NCBI GenBank assembly: GCA_947359465.1
Contig: OX375875.1
Span: 11,873,038-11,937,037 of the forward strand
Reading direction: 5' to 3'
Source of the DNA: Metellina segmentata
Taxonomy: Eukaryota > Arthropoda > Arachnida > Araneae > Tetragnathidae
Length of the DNA stretch: 64,000 bases
In this document: positions 11,401 to 22,758 of the stretch, piece after piece
Layout: each line of letters begins with the position of its first letter
How positions within the stretch are numbered: position 1 is the stretch's first letter
Notes under the pieces: generated by a model
What the model saw: only the letters and a program-made list of their open reading frames with translations
Databases searched by the model: none
Told to the model about the DNA's origin: nothing
Program-made: the position numbers and the translations under genes

Positions 11401-13160
11401 CCTATATTTTATCAAATTGGAACGAATTTTATTCTATTCTGCCTGAAGGTAGATTCTCAATGAGGTTAACTCTTTCGCGATACGAAAAATGTGTGATTTT
11501 TTCACACAAGTAAAACAAGAAACAAATAAAAATAATGAGGACAGATTTCAAGTCGTTTGTGGGATCTTTTAAGTACTCATCAGATATTTATATGCCCATA
11601 CTTCTTTTGGGATTACTGACAAAGTAGACTAAAATATAAATATTAATTAAGATTTACCACCACTTTTGAAAAATTCCTTTTTAAAAAATCAATATATACA
11701 TACGACTGCCGATGTGCACATATAATCAAGGATGGATTGACGTGTGAGCAATTTCCGACGCTGAATCAATAATCTTGTAAATTTAATCAAGCAAAAAAAA
11801 CAAACTGAGTGAAAGAAGCTGAAATAAGAGAGTTCGATCAGCGTAATATTCTTTCAACTGTCAAACTCAGGGTACTGTAGTAGTAGATTGAATATATTGC
11901 TTGCTCTAAGGTACAACATTAAAGTTTCGATTTTGATCTAACATATCGTTTCCACCCACGCCCAAGGCACTAATCTGTAAAATTGCTGCTACAAAAAGAC
12001 GTTCAAAGTTTGAATGCTTCCGTTAAAAATATAGAGTTACGACTCAAAAATTATTTTCTCATGAAAATCGGCATTTTCACTAAGAATCAAGATTATTCGT
12101 GGCCATTTGTAAGTGTTTTTGTCGGAATGAAAAGTTAATGCAGTCAAATTAAACACAACAAACCTATACCTACTGATTTCCATTTACAAGCACAATCCAA
12201 CACGTTTTTATAATATTTTTTACTGCTAATATTATAAAAGAAAGCATGGTAAATGAAATTATAAAAAATTAATAGAACAAAAAGTATGGTATTATAAATT
12301 CCCTTGTGTTTCTTCGTTTATTTAAGTTTGGTGAAACCACAAAAATATGTTAGAGTATGTGTAAATTTTTTTTTGTCAAGAACAACAAAAACGTAAGGCA
12401 AAACCTAGTTATCTAATCCTCTTTTCTTTGAAGGCCATTTGCAGTTGACGCAATGGAAAGTTAATGCAGTCAAATAAAACACAAATTCAACCTAAAGATT
12501 TCAATTATAAACACAGTCCAACACGTTTCTAACTCAATTAATCTGCATGGTAGCACTGTGCAAAACCAATATAACCGTCGCAAGAACATGTTTTCCATTT
12601 AATTACTTCAATTCCCAGTACTTTAAAACCTCTCTAAAACCTATCCAGCGTCGAAACCTGTTCCTGGGAGAGAAGTTTCGTCTCCAAAGCAATTAAGCTG
12701 TTTCGCCATCTGTTAACTAGCCAAAGGCGCAGTCAATTATTGCACAGTGCGAAAGAGAAGGTAACTATTTCGGAACATAAACACGGAAGACAGTACGTTT
12801 TCGGCCGAAAACTATTCTCTGGAGCCGTAATGGGATAATTTCGTTCTCTTTGATGGCGTTAAGCTTTCGATGTGTTCCATTTTGCTTAGCCGAAACTGAG
12901 GAATCCATTTTAATTCTTCCCTAATTAAAGGCGTACGACGTTTGTTATTAATCACTACTTGTTTCTAGAGATAACAGTCATTAGCTAAGATCCATGCATT
13001 TGCATCGAATACTCTGAACTAAGGAGGTGTGTTTAGTAAGAGTTTATTTGTTTGCTGTCTAAATGTAACTTAAAGAACTATGTGATTCTTCGCGGTTCCA
13101 TGAATTCGGTTGTTGAGGAATTTTAGGAACTATGTAGGAATACCGAAAGTAGTTGCAACA
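8421..13160. other. 4.7 kb without a recognisable gene
   Basis: Mostly 60-70% AT sequence with scattered small frames lacking domains. The segment 10240-10680 is GC-richer with a C run. The stretch 12540-12990 looks like unique host DNA and holds a perfect 16-bp palindrome GTTTTCGGCCGAAAAC at 12797-12812. The word AATGGAAAGTTAATGCAGTC recurs with variation near 12127 and 12450. I see no TE ends. Confidence 0.45.
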
Positions 13161-13189
13161 AGAGAAGTTTAATTTATGTCGTACTGGGA

Positions 13190-13510
13190 GGCAACACAAA
13201 CGAAATATTGGCAATTATCCGAGATCAATCAATAAGATTCGAGGACACCTGATAATTTTGAACAGTCAAATGACTAGGTCATAACTTGACCTGGCACCCC
13301 TCTCTCTAAATGGAATTCCAAATTCCAAGAGAGTTGTGTGCAAATAATAATGCGTTCAACACAATCGAAGTACTGGCGATGATCCGAGATCAATCCCCTA
13401 GATTTGAGGACACCTGATAATTTTGAACAAATGACGAGGTCATAACCTGAGCTGGCACCCATCTCTCTAAATGGAATTCCGAGAAAGTTGGGTACAAAGA
13501 ATAATGCGAG
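13190..13510 (-). repeat. Two tandem copies of a truncated SINE body
   Basis: GAGGACACCTGATAATTTTG (13241) recurs as the same word at 13406, a 165-bp step. Both units contain CCGAGATCAATC, the SINE body and TCTCTCTAAATGGAATTCC. Each lacks the tRNA head. The tandem arrangement suggests duplication of one truncated copy rather than two insertions. Confidence 0.75.
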
Positions 13511-13792
13511 GAATATGTGTTTTTAATATAAGAGGGTTGAGTCAATAATTATGACAATACCAATACCCGTACTTGCAAATAATGCTTTTCTTTAAGAAAC
13601 GTATCCATACTTTGTCAGAAATTTTGCTGATTTAAAATGAGCTATTTAAAACAATAAATAGCAGAGTTCATTGAGTACAAAACAGAAAAATTTCTCTTTT
13701 TCTCTCTTAGTTCCCAGAGTTGGTTGCTGTTTCAACTCAACAAGCCACCCAAGTATGTAACCTATGTACTTTTACATTTATGTTGTGTTCCT
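13511..13792. other. Short spacer
   Basis: No gene or repeat recognised. Confidence 0.4.
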
Positions 13793-14135
13793 CCAGTGGG
13801 ACGTATAGGAAGGTTCCTGGTTCGAATTCAGTTCAGTGCATGGATATTTGTAAGCAGTAAGGTGTAGAGGCGACTGGTGCACCTTGAATCTGTCGTGGCC
13901 AAAAGTTCTCACGTTGGGTTGGTGTGGAAGTTTGGAGTGCCAGCTCAGGTGTTGCCTCGTCATCTGACCCTGGTTCAAAATTACGTGGTGTCATCCTTGG
14001 ATCTTTCCCTTAGTTCCCCTAAGGGAAATTTCCCAGGACGACACCAGGTAATTTTGAACGACGGTCAGATGACGAGGCAACACCTTGATCCCGGACCGTC
14101 GTCAATAGCCCGTTGTGTTGCTCTAGTACGGCATT
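13793..14135 (+). repeat. SINE with an internal palindromic duplication
   Basis: Head type I (B box GGTTCGAATTC at 13820-13835), normal body to about 14014, then an inverted copy of the body back to 14084, then the normal tail (TTGATCCCGGACCGTCGTC onwards). The palindrome runs 13948-14084 with arms of ~67 bp: GGTGTTGCCTCGTCATCTGA on the left and its exact complement ending at 14084. Such a transcript would fold into a long near-perfect hairpin. Confidence 0.85.
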
Positions 14136-14499
14136 AATTAATAAAAAACTACCAAAAATTACCAGTGCGACGTAAATTCAATTACCTACCTAACACTTAA
14201 GTATTATTCGTGTGTTGTGGCACAAACGTAGCACTCAAGTACTTCGAAATATCGTGATCTTAGAGGGTAAAACCAATTGCACTGATTTTGTAATATCAAG
14301 TCCTGTACGTTATTGTTTTGAAATAGAGAGTCGTACACGAGAACTTACTGTACCTTATGGCCATAGGAAAATAAACGAAGGAAAAATCTCAATTTTCTCC
14401 TCAATTTTCAGCGAATGACAAGGATACGATATTTATGGACTAAATGTATTATTCTATGTGAAACATTGCTTTAGACTTATTCTTGAGTGTAGGATCTCA
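14136..14499. other. No gene
   Basis: AT-rich spacer after the SINE tail; no supported feature. Confidence 0.4.
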
Positions 14500-14537
14500 G
14501 ATTGATCTAGTTGTTGCATGACACGACTAGATCAATC
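14500..14537. repeat. 12-bp inverted repeat
   Basis: Arms GATTGATCTAGT (14500-14511) and ACTAGATCAATC (14526-14537), loop of 14 bases. Function unknown. Confidence 0.6.
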
Positions 14538-14615
14538 ATCACGCGATGATGCTCGTACATCAAATCTGTCAAAGGAAATACACAAACTTCAAGGAATTCC
14601 ACCTGATGGACACTA

Positions 14616-15042
14616 TTTACTCTACTAACTAACTATAATGTGGTTCCATCGAGAAGCAATCGAACTGGGGTCAGTCGATTTTCGAAGAGGTATGAAATTG
14701 CGTCATTAGAAGTTGCCATGCGCTGGTGACATGAATGGCGATTGCCGTTGCATTTTTCTCCCATGCCAATTCATTATCACTGCCATCCCTTTTGGCTTCG
14801 AACAATAAACTTGAAACCTGAGCCCGCTCTTACGACACTAATGAAGGAAGGGATGTGTTTACGTTACCACCAGTCCCCTAATTTAACTAATAGACTCGTT
14901 CAAGACCACGTGACTCGACTGCCTTCTCTCGAGAGCGGCACTGTAGTTGTGAAAATTATTTGAATCTTAGATGGCGCTGGCATCGCTTACGTTGCATTTA
15001 CTCTACTAACTAACTATAATGTGGTTCCATCGAGAAGCAATC
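14616..15042. repeat. 46-bp direct repeats enclosing ~335 bp
   Basis: The words TTTACTCTACTAACTAACTA then TAATGTGGTTCCATCGAGAA occur at 14616-14661 and again, identical by eye, at 14997-15042. The enclosed sequence is GC-richer than its surroundings and non-coding. It could be a recent segmental duplication, or short terminal direct repeats of an unrecognised element (no TG..CA ends). Confidence 0.7.
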
Positions 15043-15110
15043 TCGCCTTCCCTCCTCTCACACCTGCAATTTTTGAAAGAAAGTTGAAGTTAGGCTCCAG
15101 GTTTGAATTC

Positions 15111-15320
15111 GAAAGAACCTAAGCGTTCTTAGTTTTGATTTATTTGATCGATTCGATATGCATTAATATGCAATCTTTATCCATACCTGAAACTAGTTTA
15201 AAATAGTAATTAAACTTTAATTTAACTGAAAGAATCTCTCCAATCGTCATTTTCGTGTTTCGAAAAATTCCACTGAACCAATTCATACTAGAAATCTCGC
15301 CATTCTGCGCCTGTAGACAC
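15111..15320 (+). repeat. Dispersed repeat, copy 1
   Basis: Contains AATAGTAATTAAACTTTAAT, GAATCTCTCCAATCG and CCAATTCATA. Related copies lie at 45060-45285 (same strand) and 39045-39215 (opposite strand). No coding frame and no clear terminal repeat; family unknown. Confidence 0.7.
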
Positions 15321-16489
15321 ATTTGCGCTACGTTTTATATTGCTTAGGATTTTTGATGGTAACACACTGTGTTGCTTATGTCCATTTATGATAATGTCCT
15401 ACTGCTTATGTGTACTGATATAATTTCACATAGCTTATATCTATTGGTGGAAATATTGAATTGTTTGTGTCTATTGACGGCAAAATCAAATCCTTTATGT
15501 CGATTAATAGCAATGTAACATAATATTTGTCGATTGATGGCGTATTTCATAGCTATTAATGGCACCTTATTTAAATAAATGTGCTATGTCGTGGAAAAAA
15601 AGAACTCTCTTTATTTCGAGCACTATTTATAATAGAGCAAATTCAGGGATCATCTCTACATTGAAAGTAGCTATTCATAGATCGAGATTACGTGTTGTTA
15701 ATCAGGAACTGTTAATTTGTTGCTCTTGACTAAAAGAAGATTACATTAATAGGTACTTCTAGTTGTTTTCTTGATAAAGTAACTTGTTGTTAGCAAAATT
15801 ACCAAATCATGATGGACAATAAATTTTGAAAGAGAATGATACTCAATATTTACAGTTTAAATCCACCGTCAACTTCCATTTTTACCAGAAAAGATAACTA
15901 TTAAAATTATTCAGTAACTATTGAATACGCTTTCACAATAAATGTTATAGCAAGTTAGCAATAGCGTTACGACTGTTTTCGCAAAACATAGTTTCCCATC
16001 TCTACAAAAAATTGACCATTGTTAAGCTGTAAGACAAATGAGAGATAGAAGGAAATTCCCGTTATATTATAAAAATTATATTCCCAAACATGTTTAAAAG
16101 AATTACACATTCCTTGGATTTGTTATAATTTGTTTCAAATTTTCGATTCCCCTAAAACCACAATAGTAACGGAAATTTAGGTGTTGCGAAAAAACTACCC
16201 AGAGGAAAGAGCTGAATTTCCTTATGGTAGTTATAAAATAGTTACTAAATCGATTTCTGTCAAAGTTTTTTTTAAATACTAATTTATTAATTAATATTGC
16301 AAACTAAAAAGTATTTAAAACTAACATATTAAGTATATTTCGTTTGCACCTTGATAGCAACATGCTACAAAATATAAGCGCAATACGAAACTATCCCAAT
16401 ATCCCTATAAAAGTCTGTTTCACTGATTTAACAGTAGGAGCCCCAATATTTTTTTTATTCATGAATGACATGAATATTGGTATCTTAAG
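15321..16489. other. No gene; degenerate short repeats at 15340-15560
   Basis: From 15340 to 15560 the words TATGTC(T/G)ATT and GATGGC recur at roughly 50-60 bp intervals, a very decayed tandem repeat. The rest is AT-rich with no feature. Confidence 0.35.
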
Positions 16490-17900
16490 TTAAATTGTGT
16501 GATATAGGTACACAAAATTTTGTACTAAAAAAGGTTTTACTTTTTGGAAATTATGAAGTTGGTATTGAATTTAATAAGAAGACGACCCCTCTTAAAAATT
16601 TTATGTGCTTAAATTTATCCAAGGCATTACTCCTTGTCAAATGCCAACTTTCAATTGATTCTACTGTTAAAATTGTTCGGATAAAGAAGTGTAGTATATG
16701 CTTTTTTTACCGCGAATGTATACTCGTCAACAAAAAAAACGACTCACACGATGTCAATTTTGTAGCACAATTTATATCACAGAACAGAAGGTAGCAATCG
16801 ATAGGGATTAATGTTTTCTAAAAAAAAATATCAATATTTAAAATGTGTCAAAGGGCTGACGTCATATTAAATTGACTGCTTTCTCTGTTAATCCAATACG
16901 AACCCCGATATTTCATCACAAATTTGGATTCTACACACAATTTCAAACGATTTGATAAAAAAAAATTATATAAAACGGCGTAAAATTGACCGAGAAAATC
17001 AATAAAAACCATTGAGGGAGCGTGTAAATGTTCGTTCAATCACATTATAAATATTAATAAAGACGTGTAGTGGCCGTCGCAGTCAACGACCTGTTGCAGG
17101 CGCCTTAGTATGGATTTCATTAAGATGGTGACCGAGTCAAAATCTATTCTGATTGAATCCCAGAGTCCGTTGGCAGAAATTTCTGTTTTCGCTTTGTGAA
17201 TAATCCCCAATAACGATAATAATCATCGAATTGGCAAACGGTCTCACTGCGCTACTAATTATGCACGTAATGAGCTGAAATTTGGAATTCCGACGTTCCA
17301 GTAAAAGTTGAATCATAAGGGGAAAAAATTTGACCATGTTTCTATTCATAATTTTTATGAATATTAATTTCATAATTGATAAAAAATAGTACATTTAGTT
17401 TGAGAAGTAAAATGTTTATAGATTGTGTTTGGGTTTTTGATAGCAAAGTATGAAAACACAAGTTCCTAAAAAAATTAATGTATGTAGTAATTATATAAAA
17501 AAAAGTAAAACACCAATTTAACAATAAGGCATCTATTTTTCAAACACTTACAAATCGGTGAAAAATCCAATACAATTGATGAGCTTTTCGTATTTCCATC
17601 TGAAATTGCTTGTAGAATTCAAATTTGTTACAAAATATGGGAGTTCGTATTGACATTATCGATTCAAGCATCCAGTTTAATATGAAGACGACGGCCCCTT
17701 AAACCAATTTTAAATATTGACACTTGTAGAAAACATTCAATCCCATTGATTGCAACCTTCGGTATTGTTCTACGATGTAAATTTTTATATTGTTATCTCG
17801 TAAGACGGTTTTTTGACGGGTGTACAAAAGCATAAACATGGAAGATTTTCAAATGGAGTTAAATTGATCGCAACGCTTAAACAGCATTTCATGTGATTTT
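16490..17900. repeat. Diverged inverted-repeat cluster
   Basis: The segment 16690-16970 is the reverse complement of about 17590-17850. For example TTTAATATGAAGACGACGGC followed by CCTTAAACC on the right answers AAGGGCTGACGTCATATTAA on the left, and CAATACGAACCCCGATATTT answers AAATATGGGAGTTCG. A third, direct-orientation copy begins near 16495 (AAGAAGACGACCCCTC). The arms have mismatches and indels. Probably an old foldback or TIR element; no transposase frame seen. Confidence 0.6.
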
Positions 17901-18352
17901 TACTGGCGTTAATTATTATTACCAGTTAGAATTGCTTTAATTATTAAGTATTCAACAGAAAATACACCCCTTAAGTTACCTTCATCACGTTTATTTAGAT
18001 CACATTAGCTTCTTCAAAGGCTATTTTTTGACAGCCTATTTTCACATTCGCTTACATTTTCTCTTCTATTCTGATTTCTATATACTGGATTTAATATTAC
18101 TTTCGTTCATTAGAATGCTCGAAAATTCCACTGAAAATTTCACACTTTACCAAGCAATTTTCGTAGCATCTTGTAATTACAAAGTTCTAATCAAACATTT
18201 TTAAGGAGGAAGACTCTCGTAGAGACTCATTTTACATTGTTAATATATCCAACTAATGTCGATCTCTGCGGCTACTTGCGTTAATGAAATATACATAGGT
18301 GTTTGTTTATAATACTAGCGATAATCGAGACACTTTATAAGTTAATGCTACA
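17901..18352. other. No gene
   Basis: AT-rich spacer with no supported feature. Confidence 0.4.
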
Positions 18353-18354
18353 TA

Positions 18355-19019
18355 CAGTAGAACTCCAATTATCCGAATCAATTGGGACCGGACCCCATTC
18401 CGATAGTCAAAAATTCGGATAATTGTATTGTTTTCGAAAAAAGGGTATGTTTGTATTTTAATTAATTACTGCATGTATGGTTGAAAATGGGAGAAAAAAA
18501 AACTATCTAAAAAGAGCTTTTAATTAATTAAACGAAAAGGGAACACTTTTACATGTTAAACGTACTTACAAGTGCTGTACATTAGTACAGTATGTACGTA
18601 CCGTACTGTAAATGAAAGTCATTGCTTGTTAAACATTTCTCTCAAAGTAAGCTGTTTGACTGTCTGCATCCGTTTTCGGGCAACCAAGTCGCGCATCCGC
18701 TTGACAATGAGAAGTTGCAAGTGGTCACACTCGGGCTGTCGCTCCATCCACTTCAACACAGTTTCAAAACCGGCAAATGCTTCACTAGCAGATGGTCCCG
18801 TGTCTGCTTCAACTTCGACAATAAGGTCATCTTCTTGAACGACACTTTCTTCTCTCAAACTTTCAATAAGTTCATCATCATTTAGAATTTGAAACCCAGA
18901 ATCATTGTTTTGCGAATCGCAATACGTTTCCGTCTTAATTTTTTTTTCTGAAAATCTGAAAGTGATTCGGATAATCAGCGATTCGAATAGTCGCAGTTCG
19001 GATGATTGGCGTTCTACTG
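18355..19019 (-). mobile_element. Tigger/pogo deletion derivative with TIRs and TA duplication
   Basis: The left end reads CAGTAGAACTCCAATTATCC. The right end read inward is CAGTAGAACGCCAATCATCC. TA flanks both sides (18353-18354 and 19020-19021). CAGTA ends with ATCCGAA-rich subterminal motifs are typical of pogo/Tigger elements. At 665 bp it keeps only the transposase C-terminal tail. Confidence 0.85.
18619..18990 (-). pseudogene. Tigger/pogo transposase C-terminal tail
   Basis: The open frame contains LNDDELIESLREESV, an acidic stretch (EDDLIVEVEAD), then SASEAFAGFETVLKWMERQ and VKRMRDLVARKRM. Pogo/Tigger and jerky-type proteins end with an acidic linker and an amphipathic helix bundle of this kind. 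The CENP-B-type DNA-binding domain and the DDE domain are absent. The frame is still open over its whole length, so loss of the 5' part was by deletion rather than decay. Confidence 0.75.
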
Positions 19020-19021
19020 TA

Positions 19022-20095
19022 CTAGATTTCACTAGTGTTATTTAAACCTATTATTAAACCTCTATCAACAACGAATCCCATGGTTATGCATTTAGAAGGG
19101 CACAACGAGAAACCCCGATAGTTTTAAATATTCATCTCTTCCGGAATCTACAAGACGGTGAAATCGTAAGTAGAACCGAAATAATTCTAAAGAGAATTCA
19201 GTTAAATTGTTAATATCATAGTACAAGCAAAATTAACATTTGAATATGTAATACATCTTGTAAAAATGACTTCATTAGATTTTCTCATTATTATTGAGGT
19301 GATGACATTAATATCAACAGATTTTATTCATATCTTTAATTATACTCTAAAAATACGTTTTGAATTATTTTTCATATTTTTCATTGAATTTCTCTACACA
19401 ATTTATTCGACCCACTTTCAGATACATTAATGCAAGCATATTTAAATCAAATATAATTGTGTGCCAAAGTTAACAGAATAGCCACTCTTCGGGTAATGAA
19501 AAATTATCCCTGGTGAGTTATTTATAACTCAATTTTCGACATGCTCAAGGCGTCCTTCCCTTGCTCTGTGATATTAACAATCGATACTGAGTTTCAAGTA
19601 GGTGGGAGGAATTTTTATTATTAAAAAAATGTTGAGTTACGCTTCGAAAAGGATAATATACGGTATACATTTAACTAATCCTCATTAAAATGCGAGTTTA
19701 TAAACAATTTTTCATATCATGACTACGCGTAAGCTTGTTTGAACAATTATTCGGAATACCTTAATATACTAATGTAAAAACATTATAAAATTAACATACA
19801 ATGCTCGGTTTGAGTTCGGTAACTAAATTTTAGACGTGGTAAGGCTAATCCTTTTCCAATATTTATAGAAAAATCCGAATAAAATTTAAAAGTGCTCAGA
19901 AAATGGTATTTTGACACTGCCTTTGACGTTTGTATTTGAAATTTATTTTTAACGTTAATACTCCCACATCGCTATGCCCACAGATATAATCCATTCCACA
20001 TGCATCCCACAGGAGCAAAAAAAAAGTATTAAAGGAGCTACTATAGAAATAGAATTTGAGTTTTAGAGTAATTGCGAATGTCCCTGTTTTAAGTT
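19022..20095. other. No gene
   Basis: AT-rich spacer; nothing supported. Confidence 0.4.
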
Positions 20096-20213
20096 TCGTC
20101 ATTTGACCGTGGTTCAAAATTACGTCGTGTTGTTCTCGGATCGTTCACTTGGGGAAATATCACAGACCGACGCCAATAATTCAGAGAGTTGCTCCAGTGC
20201 GACATAAAAATAC
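20096..20213 (+). repeat. SINE 3' fragment
   Basis: Body and tail words TTTGACCGTGGTTCAAAATT and GTTGCTCCAGTGCGAC; the head and first half are missing. Confidence 0.7.
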
Positions 20214-20384
20214 TTACCCACCCTGATTAATTTCCTTTCCTGTAAATGGACAAACGTAAGGAATTCGAAATCGCAAAAATGACGAACTTACCGTGAATAG
20301 TCTTGCACTCTCTTTTGTTATCAGCATTTTGATTTCCTGTGCTCTTTCACAAGGCATGTGACAAATCCTGATTTCACCATAAAA

Positions 20385-20978
20385 CACTACCGTACAATAA
20401 TGGACTGGATAGCAAGATGTGATGGTATAAGGGAAAGAATACATGCTTTAATAGGTGGGTGGGAGGGGTTTCCTCATGTGCTGCAATTAAACTAGCAACC
20501 CTTCTTGGCATACTTTCAACAAGGTTTTGATACACGGCTATGGGTATTTGTGTCCATCCCTGCTGCAAGAATGTCGCCAGCTCAGCTGTAGATTTCGGAC
20601 GTAGTTCCCTGCTTCATAAGCGTCGTTCTAACGCGTCACACAAATGTTCTGTGGGGTTTAGGTCGGGACTCTGAGCAGGCCAGAGGTAGACGTAGGAAGG
20701 GTAGACTTTTTACATCCATATCTTTATACCACTGCTTGACAGAGGCTACAACATGCCATGGAGCGTTGTAGACCTGCCAATAACATTCGTCCATTCCATA
20801 AAATTGCCAGAGTGTAGGAAGTACCTGGTTGTCCAAAATGTTCATGCATGCGACGGGGTGCAATTGACCTGGAAGAACATGCAAAGGTCCCAGGCCATTA
20901 CCACGAAAATCACCCCCAAACAAGTAGTCGAATTTTATGCAAATCCGCTGGCGTCCGGTCCATTATTGTAGGGTAGTG
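20385..20978 (-). mobile_element. Tc1 deletion derivative, copy A
   Basis: Ends CACTACCGTACAATAATGGA on the left and, read inward from the right, CACTACCCTACAATAATGGA. The right side is followed by TA. Only 594 bp. Just inside the right TIR the sequence joins directly to the transposase C-terminal half. Copy B (49586-50155) has the same internal junction, so these belong to one non-autonomous subfamily. Confidence 0.85.
20440..20940 (-). pseudogene. Tc1 transposase C-terminal half (copy A)
   Basis: The minus frame runs from GLGPLHVLPGQL through NILDNQVLPTLWQFYGMDE, the region of the second catalytic Asp, then VVASVKQWYKDMDVK. After a frameshift near 20700 it continues with the region before the third acidic residue and EPRPKSTAELATFLQQGWTQ, IAVYQNLVESMPRRVASLI. 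In the complete family the N-terminal paired-like DNA-binding domain and the first catalytic Asp would precede this; here the TIR takes their place. The Asp-rich FQDDN motif reads WQVYNAP in this copy, so the active site is also lost. Confidence 0.8.
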
Positions 20979-20988
20979 TATAAGTAGT

Positions 20989-21250
20989 TTCATTAACGTC
21001 GCACTGGAGGAACAGTGATAAATCCCAATAGAAAAGCTATGTGGATAACACCTCGGAATTTTCAACCACTGTCAGATAACGAAAACAATACTTGAGCTGG
21101 CACGCAACTCTTCCGAACTGTAAGGTCACAACAGATTTTACATGCACCATCCCCCGACGACCAATCGTTGGAACGAGTCCCCAACGCGCAATCTTCCAGC
21201 TGCCAGGAATCTATAGTTCCAGGATTCTGCTAGTCGATCTATAGTTTATG
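20989..21250 (-). repeat. SINE, diverged
   Basis: GTCGCACTGGAGGAACA tail, body (TTTTCAACCACTGTCAGAT), and a rearranged head end around 21200. It lies ten bases from Tc1 copy A. Confidence 0.65.
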
Positions 21251-21536
21251 CACACTTCCAACTGTGAGACTGCGGCATAATACTGGAAGGATAAGAAATG
21301 GATTTCCCACTATATTCATGATTAAATTATTTTAAAGCAAACAGGGTATTTCATTCTCACTAATGGAACAATCATACATATTTCTTTTAGTCAGGTTATT
21401 TTATAATTATTATTTTATAATTATTTGTATCTGCATATTTTATAGTCTGTATATTTTATAATTATTTTAAACCAAAATGTATTCTTACTCAATCTATTTG
21501 ACGCCTGTCTCTGTTGCTGCTAAGCCGTAAGTTGAA

Positions 21537-22268
21537 GCTAAGAGCCTTCACACCAGCAGCGACAGCAATTTCTTTGCGCATGCGCATAACTTTCTTTTTC
21601 GAAAGCAAAACATTTATTTCTGATTCTGCAAGATGGCTGACAGATCGCGTCTCTACGCCTTTGATAAAACTACTTTTATTCTTGTTGGACGTGCTTAGCC
21701 GCCTTTATCTCCTGTAGAACAGTTTTGGTGGAGTGACTTAATTCTAAAATAGAATGCCCAGAATTTAAAAAATAGTAGAAATAAAATAAAATAAGTTGTT
21801 TGGAACTAAACAAGTTGAGCTTGCGTATGTGATTACTGGTCTGAGATAGCTTAGGTACACGAGTATTTTGTTTTCAATAGTCATTGGCGAATTCCGAGCA
21901 ATTAGGTGGAAAAGTTTACGTTTTACGTCTAGGAATTTATGGATAACGTTTTTTGTGTTCTGATTCCATGTGAGTCTTCTGTCTATGATAATACCTAGGT
22001 ATTTAGCTTCCTGAGCCAATGGGATTTCGATATTATTAATTTTTAGCTTGCAGGTTGAAAAACATCAACCGAAACAGGATTAGGCTTTATTCTGATTGGC
22101 TGTCAGCATGGCGACAGAGACAACAGTTGAACTTTCTCCAAGACTTGAAAGCTCAACGACAGCGACAGAGACAAACCGAGAGAAACAAAATTTGTTTGTA
22201 ATACGCATGTGCAAAGCGAAGAGACATATGTTTTTGTCGCTGTCGCCGTTGGTGTGAAGCCACCATTA
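21537..22268. mobile_element. TIR element with GACAGC-rich subterminal repeats, enclosing a LINE scrap
   Basis: The left end CCTTCACACCAGCAGCGACA is answered on the right by the complement of GTCGCCGTTGGTGTGAAG. GCGACAG words cluster inside both ends. Target duplication not certain (perhaps GCC or none), so superfamily not assigned. Between the ends lies a minus-strand Jockey-type RT fragment. Confidence 0.6.
21765..22055 (-). pseudogene. Non-LTR retrotransposon reverse transcriptase C-terminal fragment
   Basis: The frame reads IPLAQEAKYLGIIIDRRLTW, then ARNSPMTIENKILVYLSYLR followed by PVITYAS. The YLGIxxDxxLxW motif and the LRPxxTYA motif are the thumb-region signatures just after the RT domain of Jockey/R1-type LINEs. 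The catalytic YADD region and everything upstream are absent. It sits inside the TIR element, so it either inserted there or was captured. Confidence 0.75.
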
Positions 22269-22556
22269 GCCTCTAGATTGTAAGATTCGTGGTTCGAATA
22301 CGGGTCAGTGCATGGATGTTTGTAAGCGTGTGGTGTAGAGGTGTCTGGTGCACATTAAATCTGTCGTAGCCGAAAGTCCTCACGTTGGGTTGGTGTGGAG
22401 GTTTGTAGAGTGAGGTGCCAGCTCAGGTGTTGCCTTGTCATCTGACCGTGTTTCACAATTACGTGGTGTTGTAATCAGATCTTTCCCTTAGGGGATTGAT
22501 CCCGGACCGTCGTCAATAGCCCGTAGTGTTGCTCTAATTCGACGTTAGTTAAAAAT
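22266..22556 (+). repeat. SINE, head type I
   Basis: B box GGTTCGAATACGGG near 22292, body with CTCACGTTGGGTTGGTGTGG, tail CCCGGACCGTCGTCAATAGC. The first part of the head is shortened. It begins exactly at the right end of the TIR element. Confidence 0.8.
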
Positions 22557-22758
22557 GAAGATTACTCTAGGTATCTAGAGTAGGATCGGGAGAGTGCATC
22601 GATCACTTAGATGAGGTAGGACTGTACTTTATAGAAGATAATTTGAATGGACAGGGCTCCCTACAGGAGTTTTCACTTTTTCTGCTAAAGCCAAAATCGA
22701 CCGCATTTTAACAAATAATTAATTACTTTTAAATTATGTAGGTAGAGTAGATAGTCTA

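Noticed and set aside
13877..14137. 86-codon frame across the SINE
   Set aside because: SINE body sequence; similar frames recur in every copy and reflect the repeat, not a gene.
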